Origin: Deltaproteobacteria bacterium
GTDB taxonomy: Bacteria > Desulfobacterota > Desulfarculia > Adiutricales > Adiutricaceae
Direction of reading: 5' to 3'
Assembly: GCA_031276865.1 (NCBI GenBank)
Contig: JAISMF010000006.1
Coordinates: 1-36,779 of the forward strand
DNA length: 36,779 nt
In this document: positions 8,247-18,529 of the stretch, one piece after another
How the letters are laid out: each line of letters starts with the position of its first letter
How positions within the stretch are numbered: the stretch's first letter is position 1
Made by a program: the position numbers and the translations under genes
The notes under the pieces: model-generated
Told to the model about the DNA's origin: nothing
Databases searched by the model: none
What the model saw: only the letters and a program-made list of their open reading frames with translations

Positions 8247-10670
8247 TCATTTGACCACTAGGTTTATGAGCTTGTCCGGAACGTAGATCTTCTTCACCAG
8301 CTCTTTACCCTCGATCCACTTCATGACCGCGGGGCTGTTGAGAACCAGGGGGTCGATCTCGTCTGGAGTGAGGCCCTTGGCGAGCTTCAGCTTGTCGCGG
8401 AGCTTTCCGTTCACCTGCACGACGTACTCCACCTCGGGGCGGAAGATCTTAGTCTCGTCGTGTTCCGGCCAGCCGGAGTCGAAGACGCTCCCCTTCCCGC
8501 CCAGCTCCTCCCAGAGCTCCTCGGCCAGATGCGGGGCGAAGGGGGAGACGAGCCTGGTGACGACCGCGGAGATCTCTTTAAGGCGGATTTTAAATTTGGT
8601 GAGGTGGTTCACCAGCTCCATGATCCTGGCGATGGCCGTGTTGTAGGAGAAGCGGAGGATGTCGGCCGAGACGGACTTGATGGTCCAATGAAGCTGGTAG
8701 AGGGTCTCGGGGTCCTCCGGCGGTGAGTCCGAAAGAGGGCCGTTTCCCGGCGAGACGGCGGCGTAGAGGCGGTCCAGGAAGCTTTTCATGGCCTTGACGC
8801 CGCCGTCCCTGAAATCGCCCCCGTCCAGATACGATCCCATGAACATGAGGTAGACCCTGAAGGCGTCGGCCCCGTACTCTCGGACGAACTCGTCGGGATT
8901 CACGATGTTCCCCCGGGACTTGCTCATCTTGGCCCCGTCCTTGACAATGATTCCGTGGGCCACGAACTTCTTGTAGGGCTCGGCGAAGTCCAGATAGCCC
9001 GCCTGGTGGAGGGCCCGGCAGAGCCAGCGGCTGTAGAGGAGGTGCAAAACGGCGTGCTCGTTTCCGCCCACGTAGAGATCCACCGGCAGCCACTTTTTCG
9101 TGAGCTCCCGATCGAAGGGCCTGTCGGAAAAGCCCGTGGAGGGGTAGCGGTAGAAGTACCAGGCCGAGCAGAGGAAGTTGTCCGAGACGTCCGTCTCCCT
9201 ATGGGCCTCGCCGCCGCAAACCGGGCAACGGGTCTCGTAAAACTCCCGGTGGCGGTGCAAGGGCGAATAGCCGCTTCCGTCCGGCTTGAAGTCCTCTATG
9301 TAAGGAAGAAGCACCGGCAGATCCTCCTCCGGCACCGGCACCGTCCCGCACCGGGGGCAGTGGATGATGGGAATGGGCGGACCCCAGTAGCGCTGGCGGC
9401 TCACGCACCAGTCGCGGAGGCGGTAGCGGGTCTTCTTCTCGGCCAGGCCCTTTTGGGCTAGCCACTCCGTTATTTTCAATATCCCTTCGCTTTTGGCGTC
9501 GAGGCCGTCGAAGCCCCCCGAGTTCACGAGCCTCCCCTCCCCGGTATAGGCCTCGCTTTGGACGGAGGGCGCGCCCTCCGGCGCCTCCACCACCTGGATT
9601 ATGGGGAGATCGTATTTGCGGGCGAAGGCGTGATCCCTTAGGTCGTGGGCCGGAACCGCCATGATGACGCCCGTCCCGTAGCCCATGAGCACGTAGTCCG
9701 CCGCCCATATGGGGACGCGCGCCCCGTTCACGGGGTTCAAGGCGTAGGCCCCGGTGAAGACCCCGGTCTTCTCCCGCAGCTCATCCTGGCGCTCGCTTTC
9801 CGTGGCCTGGGCCGCCTGCCGGCGGTACGCGTCCAGGCCCCGGCGGTATTCCGGAAGACAGATCTCGTCTAAGAGGGGATGCTCCGGGGAAAAGACCATG
9901 TAGGTGGCCCCGAAGAGGGTGTCGGGGCGGGTGGTGAAGATGGTGAACTCCGGGCCGCCCTCCGCCCGGAAGACCACGTCCGCGCCCACGCTCTGTCCGA
10001 TCCAGCGCCTCTGGGCCGCCTTGGTGCGCTCGGACCAGTCCAGATCGTCCAAAGCCTCCAGGAGCTCGGAGGCGAAGGCCGTGGTCTTGAAATACCACTG
10101 CTCCATGTCGCGCTTTTCCACCAAACTGGAGCAGCGCTCGCACTTGTCGTCCACCACCTGCTCCTTCGCGAGCACCGTCCGGCAGCCCGGACACCAGTTC
10201 ACCTGGCCCTTGGAGCGGTGGACGAAGCCGTTTTTATACAGGGTCACGAAGAGCCACTGGGTCCAGCGGTAGTACTCGGGGCTGGTGGTGTCCACCTGGT
10301 GGGTCCAGTCGAGCATGAGGCCCATCTTTTTCAGCTGGTCCTCGCGGAAGCGCTCGATGTTTTTGGGGATCATCTCCGCCGGGTGGCGGTTGGACTTCAA
10401 GGCGAAGTTCTCGGAGTGGATGCCGAAGGCGTCGAAGCCCATGGGCTCGAAGACGTCGTAACCCAAAAGCCGCCGGTAGCGGCCCTGGATGTCGGAACCC
10501 ACGAAGGCGAAGACGTTTCCCACGTGCAGTCCCTCGGCCGAGGGATAGGGAAACATCATGAGGTTGTAGAAGGGCCTGGCGGCCCCCGACAGGTCGCGGA
10601 CGTTCGTCCGTTCTTTTTCCCAGCGTTCCCGCCATTTGGCCTCGAAGGCCCGGGGATCGTATTTTCCCAC
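8247..10670 (-). CDS. leuS: Leucyl-tRNA synthetase
   Basis: A class I aminoacyl-tRNA synthetase that charges tRNA-Leu in the cytoplasm, about 807 aa. In order: the HIGH-type motif as HVGN at about 49-52 in YPSAEGLHVGN, a zinc-type CPGC...CERC pair, the CP1 editing domain (TTRPDTLFGATY, GVIMAVPAHD), a second CPRC...CPVC pair, KMSKS at about 580-584, the anticodon-binding domain and the C-terminal domain. The frame stays open to 10817. GTG at 10670 was chosen because GAGGTGG sits just upstream and because LeuRS proteins normally begin shortly before the YDPxxxExKW segment. The length is slightly short for the family but all hallmarks are present. Confidence 0.95.
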   Translation of the reverse strand: MGKYDPRAFEAKWRERWEKERTNVRDLSGAARPFYNLMMFPYPSAEGLHVGNVFAFVGSDIQGRYRRLLGYDVFEPMGFDAFGIHSENFALKSNRHPAEMIPKNIERFREDQLKKMGLMLDWTHQVDTTSPEYYRWTQWLFVTLYKNGFVHRSKGQVNWCPGCRTVLAKEQVVDDKCERCSSLVEKRDMEQWYFKTTAFASELLEALDDLDWSERTKAAQRRWIGQSVGADVVFRAEGGPEFTIFTTRPDTLFGATYMVFSPEHPLLDEICLPEYRRGLDAYRRQAAQATESERQDELREKTGVFTGAYALNPVNGARVPIWAADYVLMGYGTGVIMAVPAHDLRDHAFARKYDLPIIQVVEAPEGAPSVQSEAYTGEGRLVNSGGFDGLDAKSEGILKITEWLAQKGLAEKKTRYRLRDWCVSRQRYWGPPIPIIHCPRCGTVPVPEEDLPVLLPYIEDFKPDGSGYSPLHRHREFYETRCPVCGGEAHRETDVSDNFLCSAWYFYRYPSTGFSDRPFDRELTKKWLPVDLYVGGNEHAVLHLLYSRWLCRALHQAGYLDFAEPYKKFVAHGIIVKDGAKMSKSRGNIVNPDEFVREYGADAFRVYLMFMGSYLDGGDFRDGGVKAMKSFLDRLYAAVSPGNGPLSDSPPEDPETLYQLHWTIKSVSADILRFSYNTAIARIMELVNHLTKFKIRLKEISAVVTRLVSPFAPHLAEELWEELGGKGSVFDSGWPEHDETKIFRPEVEYVVQVNGKLRDKLKLAKGLTPDEIDPLVLNSPAVMKWIEGKELVKKIYVPDKLINLVVK

Positions 10671-10968
10671 CGTCCACCTCTCCGAAAACCCGGGCCTATC
10701 GGCCCGGAAGGCGCCTATTTTCAGCCGGGCGGGGCCCCTTGTCAAGAAGAACCGCGCCCCCTGGGATCCGGGGACGCTAGGCGGTCCCCCTTCGCGCGGG
10801 GTCCGCCGCCGCCCCAAAAGCCGGATCCGGTCGGATCCGTTTTATGAAATCGAGTTTTTTTCCGCCAGGCCCGCGTCCCTCGGGACGAAGGAAGCCCACC
10901 CGCGGGCTTTCCGGCTTCACAGCCGCCTTCCGAAACGGGGGCTTCGGGCCCCCTTTCGGACGGGGCCT
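10671..10968. other. Spacer between the transposase-like gene and leuS
   Basis: About 300 GC-rich bases that presumably hold the leuS promoter. A short T-run and AT-rich patch occurs at 10840-10862. No clear -35/-10 pair or gene was recognised. The open frame continuing upstream of leuS is considered a composition artefact. Confidence 0.35.
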
Positions 10969-12399
10969 TCACTCCCTCCGTTTGGATCCGGGCGGGACCG
11001 GGCAGTTGAAGGCCTTGTAGATGTGCCTCTGCCTCGGGGTGTGGGGCGTCGCCGCCTTCTCGCCCCCGATGTTCACCATCCTGATGGAGGCGAGCTCGGC
11101 GAAGAGCTCGTCCATGGTGTGGTTCGCGTACAAGGCCTGACTGTACATCACGTTGTCCACGTGGGAGAGGAGGATCAGGGAAAGAAACACGCAGAAGATC
11201 CTCCCCTGGAGGAACTTGGTCACGTCCGCGGCCGAGCTTTGCAGGATGGAGATGGGAAAGCTGTAGACGTCGGAGAAGTCGTTTAGGTTGTCGAAGCACT
11301 TTTGGACGATCCCCCACTTCTCGGAGAAGAAAAGCGCCCTCTCGCCCTGGCGCACGTAGTTGCTTAAAAGGACGGTCCAGCCAAGTTCCGCGGTGGCCCG
11401 GTTGATGGCGCCGAGCTTGGTCTCCACGTTGTAGCCGCTCGCGGACGCGGAGGACGGATAAAAGGAGAGGTGGCTCCGGTAGTTCTCGTCCTCGCTGAAA
11501 AGGCCGGGGTCCCGGGAGGCGCGGCGGAGCATGTTTTTCAAATTGTACTGGGTGGCGTTGGCCGCCGCCACCTTGTCCAGCCGGTTTTTAAAGACGTGGG
11601 CGTAGAGCCTCTTCTCCCCGAGCCTCACGCGGTCGGTGACCACGTACTTGTCCTTCTTCACGGAGAGCTCCCGATCCTTTAGGTTGTCGAAATTCTCCCG
11701 CAGCTGCTCGAAGACGCCCCGGGCGTTGCGCTTCACCCTGAGCATGAAGACGGACTCCTTTTTCCCGTCCAAAAGGATGTTCAGATTCTCGTCCGAGTAG
11801 TAGCGTTCCCCCAGGATGTAGATCACCCGCTCCCGGTCGTAGCCGTGGGAGTCCTCCGCGGCCCGGAGGAGATCCTCGACCTTTCCCGGCCTTCCGTTGT
11901 AGAGGAAGAAGTTCATGGGAAGGAAGGTCTTGCGGCCGATGAGGAGCAGGAGATCCAAAACGTTGGTGCCGGAAAGGGCCCTCTTCTCCCCCGCCAGGGC
12001 GCGGAGCTGGGAGGTGTTCCGCTCGGCGAAGAGCGTGGTGTCGTAGACGAAGTAGCTATCCTCGGTGAAAAGCCTCCCCCACTCCTCCGCGAACCTCTCC
12101 AAATCCTCGTAGTCCAGGCTCCGGAAACAGTCCATCACGGCGTCCACGCTTAAATCCTCCGCTCCGGCCGGAACCTCCGTTTCCTCCGCCCAGCGCCGGG
12201 CCCGGGAGAGGGGCAGGGTGTTCAAGGCGTAGAACTGGGCCACGGCTAAAAGCCTCCGGTGCTTCTCCGGAAAGATCTTTTTCAGGACGCCCGTAAGGCC
12301 CACGGCTTCGGCCAGGCTGTTTAAAAGATAGACGTGGCCGTAGGGCTTGGAAACGGAATCGACCGTCTCCTGGAGGGAAAACTGGCGATTTGGATCCAT
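10969..12399 (-). CDS. IS4/IS1634-type transposase-like protein lacking two catalytic residues
   Basis: A 476-aa protein with the overall plan of IS1634/IS4-like transposases. The first catalytic position is kept (D120 in FVYDTTLF). The second is G197 in YILGERYYSDEN, where active relatives have D before the RGFxS-like segment. The third is Q366 in GIVQKCFDNLND, where active relatives have VEKxFxxLK. The C-terminal GRIFCVFLSLILLS segment matches the family. The reading frame is intact, the codon use is GC-rich like the resident genes, and GGAGG lies nine bases before the ATG. It therefore looks like an old, non-transposing copy that is still translated, either domesticated or slowly decaying. 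It sits between leuS and dnaB. Confidence 0.8.
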   Translation of the reverse strand: MDPNRQFSLQETVDSVSKPYGHVYLLNSLAEAVGLTGVLKKIFPEKHRRLLAVAQFYALNTLPLSRARRWAEETEVPAGAEDLSVDAVMDCFRSLDYEDLERFAEEWGRLFTEDSYFVYDTTLFAERNTSQLRALAGEKRALSGTNVLDLLLLIGRKTFLPMNFFLYNGRPGKVEDLLRAAEDSHGYDRERVIYILGERYYSDENLNILLDGKKESVFMLRVKRNARGVFEQLRENFDNLKDRELSVKKDKYVVTDRVRLGEKRLYAHVFKNRLDKVAAANATQYNLKNMLRRASRDPGLFSEDENYRSHLSFYPSSASASGYNVETKLGAINRATAELGWTVLLSNYVRQGERALFFSEKWGIVQKCFDNLNDFSDVYSFPISILQSSAADVTKFLQGRIFCVFLSLILLSHVDNVMYSQALYANHTMDELFAELASIRMVNIGGEKAATPHTPRQRHIYKAFNCPVPPGSKRRE

Positions 12400-12543
12400 G
12401 AATGGAAACCTCCGTGAAACGCTATGGCGCTTTTTCTTCCCCGGGGCCCGCCGCCGCCCTGGCGGGCCGCCGCCTCGGGGAGCCAGGCGCCCTCGCCTCG
12501 GGCGCGCCGCCTCCCCTTCATGAAACGCCCTGGCGCGTTGTTT

Positions 12544-14109
12544 TCATTCCTGGGGCGCGCCGCCGCCGCGGCGGGCCACCACCACCTCGGGGAGTTCGGC
12601 GCCCTTGGCCTTGCCGCGCCTGGGTTTCCCCTTGCCCGTCTCCTTCGCCATGCCCTTATCTTCGGATGGCGGAGGGACGTAGGGCTCGAAGGCGCCGGGC
12701 GTGAAGGAGGCGCAGTATTTGAGGAAATGCATGTAGACGTCCCCCAGGGGGCCGTTTCGGTGCTTCTTGATCATGAGCTGCCCCAGGCCCTCCAGTTCGG
12801 GCTTGTCGGGAAATATCATCTCCGGCCGCAAAACGAAGGCCACGAGATCGGCGTCCTGCTCGATGGCGCCGGAGTCCCGCAGATCGGAGAGATCGGGGTT
12901 GGCGACGTCCGCGCGTTTGAGCTGGCAGCAGCAGAGCACCGGCACGTCCAGCTCCTTGGCCAGGCTTTTCAGGGAGCTCGAGACCTCGGCGACGTCCTGC
13001 TCGCGGTTGTTGTGGCGCTCGTTGGGGATGATCAGCTGCAGATAGTCGACGACGATCAGCCCCAGCTCGATTCCGGAGGCGGAGAGCTTCCTTTTAAGGC
13101 GCCTGGCCTTGGCCCTTATGTCCAAGGGTTTGAGCTTCTGGGAGCTGGAGTCGTCTATGAAGATGGGGGCGTGCTTCATGACGCTTAAGGTCTGGGTGAG
13201 CCTCGCGTATTCGCTATTCTGGAGGGTTCCGGAGCGCATCTGCAAAAGGTCGTAGCGCCCCACCTGGCAGAGCAGCCTCTGGAGGATCTGATCGAGCTTC
13301 ATCTCCAGGCTGAAGATCAAAACCGCGTAGGGGGGCATGTCCCTAAATCCCTGACGCATCTCGGGAAGGGCGACGTTCAAGGCGAAATTCAAGGCGAGCG
13401 AGGTCTTCCCCATGCTGGGGCGGGCGCCTAGGATTATCATGTCGGATTTCTGAAAGCCTCCGGTGAGCTTGTCCAGGTAGTTGAAACCCGTGGGCACCCC
13501 GGAAAGGGCCCCTTTGAGATCCGAGAGCTTCACTATCTTCTCGTAGACCGGATTCAAGGCGTCGGCCAGATAGACCATGTTGCCCGTCACCCGGTTGTCC
13601 CTCAAAGCGAAGACCCGGGCCTCGGTTTCGTCCAAGACCTCCTCCACCGAGGAGGGGGTGGAGCGGCACTTTTCCGTGGTCTCGGCCGCTATCTTCATGA
13701 GGTTTCTGACGGTGGCGCGGTCCACTATCACCTTGGCGTAGCTTTTGGCCATCATGCCGACGCAGGCCACGGCCTCCAATTCGGAGAGGTAGGCCAGGCC
13801 CCCCACGCCGGAGAGGGTTTTGCGGCTCCTAAGCTTTTCGGCCGCGAGGTTCATGTCCACCTGCTCGTTGGAGTTGTAGAGGTCGGCTATGGCCGAATAG
13901 ATCTCTCCGTGGGCCTCGCGGAAAAAATCGGCGGGCTGGAGTCCCGCGTCCAGAACGTCCGGGAGGCTTTCCGCGTTGTAGAGCAGGAGGTTGCCTAAAA
14001 GACCCCGCTCGATCTCCATATCCGGCGGCGGGGCGATGTTGATGACGCCCCCCCCGTCCGCGGGACGGGAGGCGCCGCCGTCGTCGTCGTAGGTTCCGGA
14101 GCGATCCAT
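12544..14109 (-). CDS. dnaB: Replicative DNA helicase DnaB
   Basis: A hexameric 5'-3' helicase of the replication fork that recruits primase, about 521 aa. The N-terminal domain (from PDMEIERGLLGNLL) is followed by the RecA-like domain with Walker A GARPSMGKTS at about 228-237, Walker B IVVDYLQLI, and the RDSGAIEQDADLV segment near the end. The start at 14109 was chosen over an upstream in-frame ATG at 14268 because GAGAGGAG lies seven bases before it and the extra residues do not resemble DnaB. The C-terminus has an added basic tail rich in Lys, Gly and Arg. The rplI-type neighbours common elsewhere are absent. Confidence 0.95.
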   Translation of the reverse strand: MDRSGTYDDDGGASRPADGGGVINIAPPPDMEIERGLLGNLLLYNAESLPDVLDAGLQPADFFREAHGEIYSAIADLYNSNEQVDMNLAAEKLRSRKTLSGVGGLAYLSELEAVACVGMMAKSYAKVIVDRATVRNLMKIAAETTEKCRSTPSSVEEVLDETEARVFALRDNRVTGNMVYLADALNPVYEKIVKLSDLKGALSGVPTGFNYLDKLTGGFQKSDMIILGARPSMGKTSLALNFALNVALPEMRQGFRDMPPYAVLIFSLEMKLDQILQRLLCQVGRYDLLQMRSGTLQNSEYARLTQTLSVMKHAPIFIDDSSSQKLKPLDIRAKARRLKRKLSASGIELGLIVVDYLQLIIPNERHNNREQDVAEVSSSLKSLAKELDVPVLCCCQLKRADVANPDLSDLRDSGAIEQDADLVAFVLRPEMIFPDKPELEGLGQLMIKKHRNGPLGDVYMHFLKYCASFTPGAFEPYVPPPSEDKGMAKETGKGKPRRGKAKGAELPEVVVARRGGGAPQE

Positions 14110-15535
14110 GACAAGACTCCTCTCCCGGGCCGCCCCCCGGGCTTTTTCCTCAAATTCCGGCGTCTCTCCGGAAAGGGCGGCTAAAAACGAAACCCCGGCC
14201 TGGAACCATCCCCCTCCTTCAGGCGAACCCGGGGCCGCGCGGAGGGGCCCGGCCCCTCCGCTTTTCAATCTACCGGGGAAACAAGGAGGGCGGCGCCGGG
14301 GGAGAATCTGGCGGGCGGGGGATGTGGCGGGGGGGTGGTTTGGAAAACGGCGGCCTACTCTACGGCGCCGGAGGAAAGCTTAGCACAAATCTTGTTGATT
14401 CGCAAACCGGGTTTTCATTAAATGAATTCGTCGCTATTTATATAGTTAATTTAAATATTGTTAAGAAATAAAAATACTTTTTGATATATAATTATAACTA
14501 AACGCGTTAAACTAATTTTAATACGAAACATATTTTTCACCTTTACCCGCCGCCATAACCACGCGTCCCGCATCTTTAAGGTGTCATCCAGTCCGGGCGG
14601 AAACTTCCAAAAAAACGCCCCGTCCCGACGCCCTGAAGGACCCCGTAAAAAAAACGCCCGGCCCCCGGCGATGGAAATTTTCCTCGTAACCACAAAAAAA
14701 ATCCTCCAACGGCCGACCGCTCGCCCCTCAGGCCGGATACGCTTTTTCGGGCGGGAAGTTTTTCGCCGGGCGCGTATGTTCGCTCCCGTTCTTTCGCGAA
14801 GCCGGCCGCGGCGGATTAGGGATCCGCCAGTTCGAACGGGCGCATTTAAAAATATCAAACCAGAGCCCGAAAGGACGATGGGCCGGGACGCTTCCGCGTC
14901 TTTCGCTTTTTTTAAAACACAACGAAAATTTTTTAGATCCGGCGCTTGTTTCGGGGCGGAGCTTTTTTCGGCGTGATGGGGTTTAAGGGAGCGGAAAAAT
15001 TTCCCGTGATAAATATGCTATACATATTTCATTATAATATTCTATATTTATTAGTTTCAGTTGACTATCCGCGCCAAGGAACGATATATTTAAGGTTGAC
15101 TTCCGACTGGTTGGAAGGGCGGGGCGCTAAAAAAAGGACGGATTCCAGAGGGTGAAGGGGCGGATCGTCTTGAGGGGATGGTGATTTCCGGTCCGGACGC
15201 GTCCCATCCCGGAGTCAAAAAAAGGAGCTCCTGGATATTTGGCGAAGCCGCACGATGTGGATCCGCTCCTGGCGGAAATTTTCGCGGCCGGGAAAATTTC
15301 AACTTAGTCTATCGCCGAGGCCGCCGGTAGGCCGGAGCTTGACAAGACCGAGCGGCGCGGGGGCCAGAGCTTCGTTCGCCAAGGAAGCCTTCGATGAGCC
15401 ATTCTCAATCCAGACCATACGCCAAAAGAGCGAGGACCGTTTCGACACGGAACTCATTTGGCTTTGGCTTTGGCGCATGTCTTGACCACACCGGGAGTTC
15501 CAGCCCAGTCGCTTAATTTTTTGTAGGAGTTTTCC
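14110..15535. other. Long non-coding or decayed region
   Basis: About 1.4 kb without a supported gene, alternating GC-rich and very AT-rich blocks (about 14400-14530 and 15015-15090). A weak minus-strand promoter candidate for dnaB is TTGCGA (14400-14405) with TAAGCT (14377-14382), 17 bases apart. Open frames on both strands are arginine- and proline-rich with no family resemblance. Confidence 0.4.
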
Positions 15536-17266
15536 ATGACTTCATATCTTAAACATCTCTCTCATCAGAAAGCGCGTTGGAAGAATTAATCCATGATGGA
15601 TATATCCATGCGGACAAGACAGATTTACTGTATGAACTCATAAAGAAAAAATTAAAGCTTTCTTACTCGACCAAGACGCTTCGGTAAATCGCTTATCATT
15701 GACATCTTAGCGGAAACATTTGGCGGCGATGTCAATCTTTTCAAAGGACTAAAAATTGGCGACACTAATTACGACTTTAAACCATATCCTATTATGAGAT
15801 TAAGCATGAATGGACCTTCCCATACGCCGAAAGTTTCACAGAATGAGATTATTAAAAAATTGCGTTCCATAGCTATGAATGAAGAATTAAAGATGGAGAT
15901 TAATGGTTTTGGAGTGGAACTTGAAGACCTTGTTAAGGCGGTACAAAAAAATATAATGAAAATGTAGCAGTTTTAATCGATAAATACGATCATCCCGTTA
16001 GTTCAAACATTGACGACCAACAATTACGCGATCTAAACTCAAAAATACTTATAGATTTATATTCTAGCTTTAAGGCGTGTGACAAATATATTCGATTCGT
16101 TTTTGTTACCGGGGTTGCGCGTTATGCGATGATGGGCTTATTTGCTGGGTTCGAATATCTTTCTGATATAACATATATAAATATTTTTCCACCATATGCG
16201 GTTTTACTCAAGATGAGATAGATTTTTATTTATACGAACGCCATCCTTCCATATCGGAAATTCTCAAAAATCAGGAAGAAGAATTTCCCATCGATGGAGG
16301 TATACCCGACTTAATGAGATTAATTAAATATAAATATGATGGTTATTCATGGGATGGAGAGAATAAAGTTTACAATCCTATTTCCATACTGATTTTTTTC
16401 AAACTGGCGTGATAGATTCTTATTGGTCTAATACAGCCCCGTCGATTAATTTTTTAACCAATATTTTTTCAAAAAATCCATTTAAATTTTTCAACGCTAA
16501 ATTTGATAAATTTGACGATATTCCCAAGCATGACCTTTCGCCGGTGACGATAGATAACGTAAAACCTTTGCCATATTTCTCCAAACAGGATATTTGACCA
16601 TAAATCAGATATATAAAAAGGATGATGAGGTTTTTTATTCAGTTAAAACACCCAATTCTGAAGTTCAATTTATTTGACATTGTTTTTGAAAATATCTTTA
16701 AAGACTTACTTGTTAAAGATGATCAAAAGGACCCAGCTGAATTTAAAAGCGCGAACATATCTCGTAACAGTTAAGGAACTTGACATAATCATATCCAAGA
16801 TTTTCGCCTTGATAACTTATAAACGTTATACGGAAAATGAGTCTCGCCGCCACTCTTTGTTATTTACTTAGCCGCCTTGTTTCCGGATTCCAGACTGGAG
16901 AAACAGGGACCTCATGGAGCGCCCGACATTATCGTGGCTTTGGACAGCGATGCCTACGTGGTCATGGAGTTGAGAAACAGCAAGAACACGGGTCGAAACG
17001 ATCCGGAGAGAGAAATGGAAAATAAGGCGCATGACGCCTTGGAATCCATCCGAGACGAAAAATTTGGCGGAAATCACCGTCTTTTGCGGAAAGCGGTCAT
17101 TTCGGTAGGCGTAGACGTTTTCGACCGGGCGATGGCGAGAGCTTTTTTGGGGACGAGCGGGACGTCGAGCGTCCGGCGTCATGAGGGTCCATCCGCCCGG
17201 ACGCCCTTATCCGACGCGGATATTTCTCGTCGGATCGACTTTTTTCCGGAAACCCGACTCTTCTAG
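15536..17266 (+). pseudogene. Decayed AAA-ATPase/PD-(D/E)XK gene (DUF1703 type)
   Basis: A relative of the intact gene at 2181-3911, broken by at least seven frameshifts. A good ribosome site (AGGAG, seven bases before ATG 15536) remains. Pieces appear in order in different frames: ALEELIHDGYIHADKT, TRPRRFGKSL (Walker A) near 15665, VAVLIDKYDHP (Walker B) near 15965, FVFVTGVARYA, FTQDEIDFYLYERHP, KYKYDGYSWDGE, VIDSYWSNT, QTGYLTIN, and the C-terminal GAPDIIVALDSDAYVVMELRNSK nuclease-fold segment near 16900. In Walker B the usual Glu of LIDEYD is Lys. Several shifts fall in homopolymer runs (A-run near 15950, T-run near 16390). The 3' end from about 16870 is noticeably GC-richer than the rest. 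Confidence 0.85.
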
Positions 17267-17567
17267 GCCCCTCGCCTCAACCACCCGCCCAGGAAGCGGG
17301 CGGGGTGGGCTTATCGCGAATTGAAATTTGCTGATTCCCGACCCGCGGGGTAGACCCGCCTCCGAAAACGTTGGGGAACTCCCGGCGAGCGGAGACGCCC
17401 CCCGCTATGAAGTCCCGGTTCCCGGGCGGGAGGGAGCCTGGTTTATCCGCGGCAAGCTCTCCTTCAAGGGGTTTACGACGCCTCCTCCGGAAAAGCCGGA
17501 AAGTCCGCGTCCGGGCCTGAAAAAAGGGATCCCTCCGCCCGAATCCTTTAAGCTTCGCTGGCGAACC
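17267..17567. other. Spacer after the iron operon
   Basis: About 300 bases. It contains a GC-rich hairpin at about 17281-17308 (CCCGCCC against GCGGGCGGG). This could mark the end of the minus-strand operon, although no T-tract follows it. No gene was seen. Confidence 0.35.
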
Positions 17568-18395
17568 CTAGCTTCGCGCGCGGATTTCTTCCGGGGAAAA
17601 ATCTGTATTTTTTTCCAAACCCTCTTCCCCCGGGCGGTTCAAAACCGCCGCTTCGCCGTCCGCTTCCGAAAAGTCCGCCTTGGGATCGTCCGCGCCCTCG
17701 CCCTCGCCCTCGCCCGCCCCGCCGCTCGGAGCCTCCCCGACGCTGTCCGAAACCAGCCTTCCGTGTTCCAGGACTATCACCCGTCCGGCGTGGGCGGCCA
17801 CCTCGGGGGCGTGGGTGACCACCACGATGGTGGCCCCCTCCCGGTGGAGCTTGTGGAGGATGTCCATCACCAGTTTCTCGTTTAACTCGTCCAGGTTGCC
17901 CGTGGGCTCGTCGGCCAATATGAGCTTGGGATGGTTTATGAGCGCCCGCGCGATGCACACCCTCTGCTGCTCGCCGCCCGAGAGCTGGCTGGGGAGGTGT
18001 CCGGCCCTTTCGGCGAGCCCCACCCCCTCCAGGGCCTCGGAGGCCTCTCTTTCGTCCACCATGCTGTGGTAGAACTGGGCCGCCATGACGTTTTCCAGGG
18101 CGGTTAGATGCGAAATCAGGTGGAACTGCTGAAAGATGAGCCCCACGGCCTCCCGGCGGATGGCGGTGAGCTCCCCGGGGGAAAGCTCGGAGAGCCTCAC
18201 CCCGTCTAAAAAAACCTCGCCCGAGCTGGGGGTGTCCAGGCAGCCGATGATGTTCATGAGGGTGCTTTTGCCCGAGCCGGAGGGACCCATCACGGCCAGC
18301 CACTGGCCTTGGGGGACGGAGAGGGTGACGCCGCTTAAAGCCTTAAGCGGCCCGTAGATCTTCGAGACGTTCTCGATTTCCATTAAATTGCTCAT
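17568..18395 (-). CDS. ABC transporter ATP-binding protein (MacB/LolD type), iron operon
   Basis: A 275-aa cytoplasmic ATPase expected to drive the two FtsX/MacB-type permeases encoded just upstream in transcription order. Walker A GPSGSGKST is at about 37-45, the Q-loop is at FQQ near 88, the signature LSGGEQQRV starts at about 138, and Walker B LILADEPTGNLD spans about 158-169. A low-complexity acidic tail (Gly-Glu repeats) follows residue 230. ATG 18395 was chosen because the family motif MEIENVSKIYG follows at once. The frame is open much further upstream, but that part overlaps the permease gene in another frame and is a shadow. It is the last gene of the operon and corresponds to Cj1663 in the Campylobacter P19 locus. 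Confidence 0.9.
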   Translation of the reverse strand: MSNLMEIENVSKIYGPLKALSGVTLSVPQGQWLAVMGPSGSGKSTLMNIIGCLDTPSSGEVFLDGVRLSELSPGELTAIRREAVGLIFQQFHLISHLTALENVMAAQFYHSMVDEREASEALEGVGLAERAGHLPSQLSGGEQQRVCIARALINHPKLILADEPTGNLDELNEKLVMDILHKLHREGATIVVVTHAPEVAAHAGRVIVLEHGRLVSDSVGEAPSGGAGEGEGEGADDPKADFSEADGEAAVLNRPGEEGLEKNTDFSPEEIRARS

Positions 18396-18529
18396 GGACA
18401 ACCTGTTTTCCCTTTCGGACCACCCGTTCGCGCTTACGGAAGACCCCTTTTTTCGGGTGACCGCCCCTTTTCGAAAAAAGAGGCGTCCGCGGCCGCCGCC
18501 TTTAAGGCCCCCCCGTAAAGCTCCGCCGC

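Noticed and set aside
9879..10847. Plus-strand frame of 322 codons
   Set aside because: Runs antisense to leuS with Gly/Ala/Arg/His-rich composition expected from GC-rich shadow frames.
12424..13188. Plus-strand frame of 254 codons
   Set aside because: Antisense shadow of dnaB with no recognisable motif.
14451..14858. Minus-strand frame of 135 codons
   Set aside because: Arg/Lys-rich translation of a mixed-composition spacer, no family features or ribosome site.
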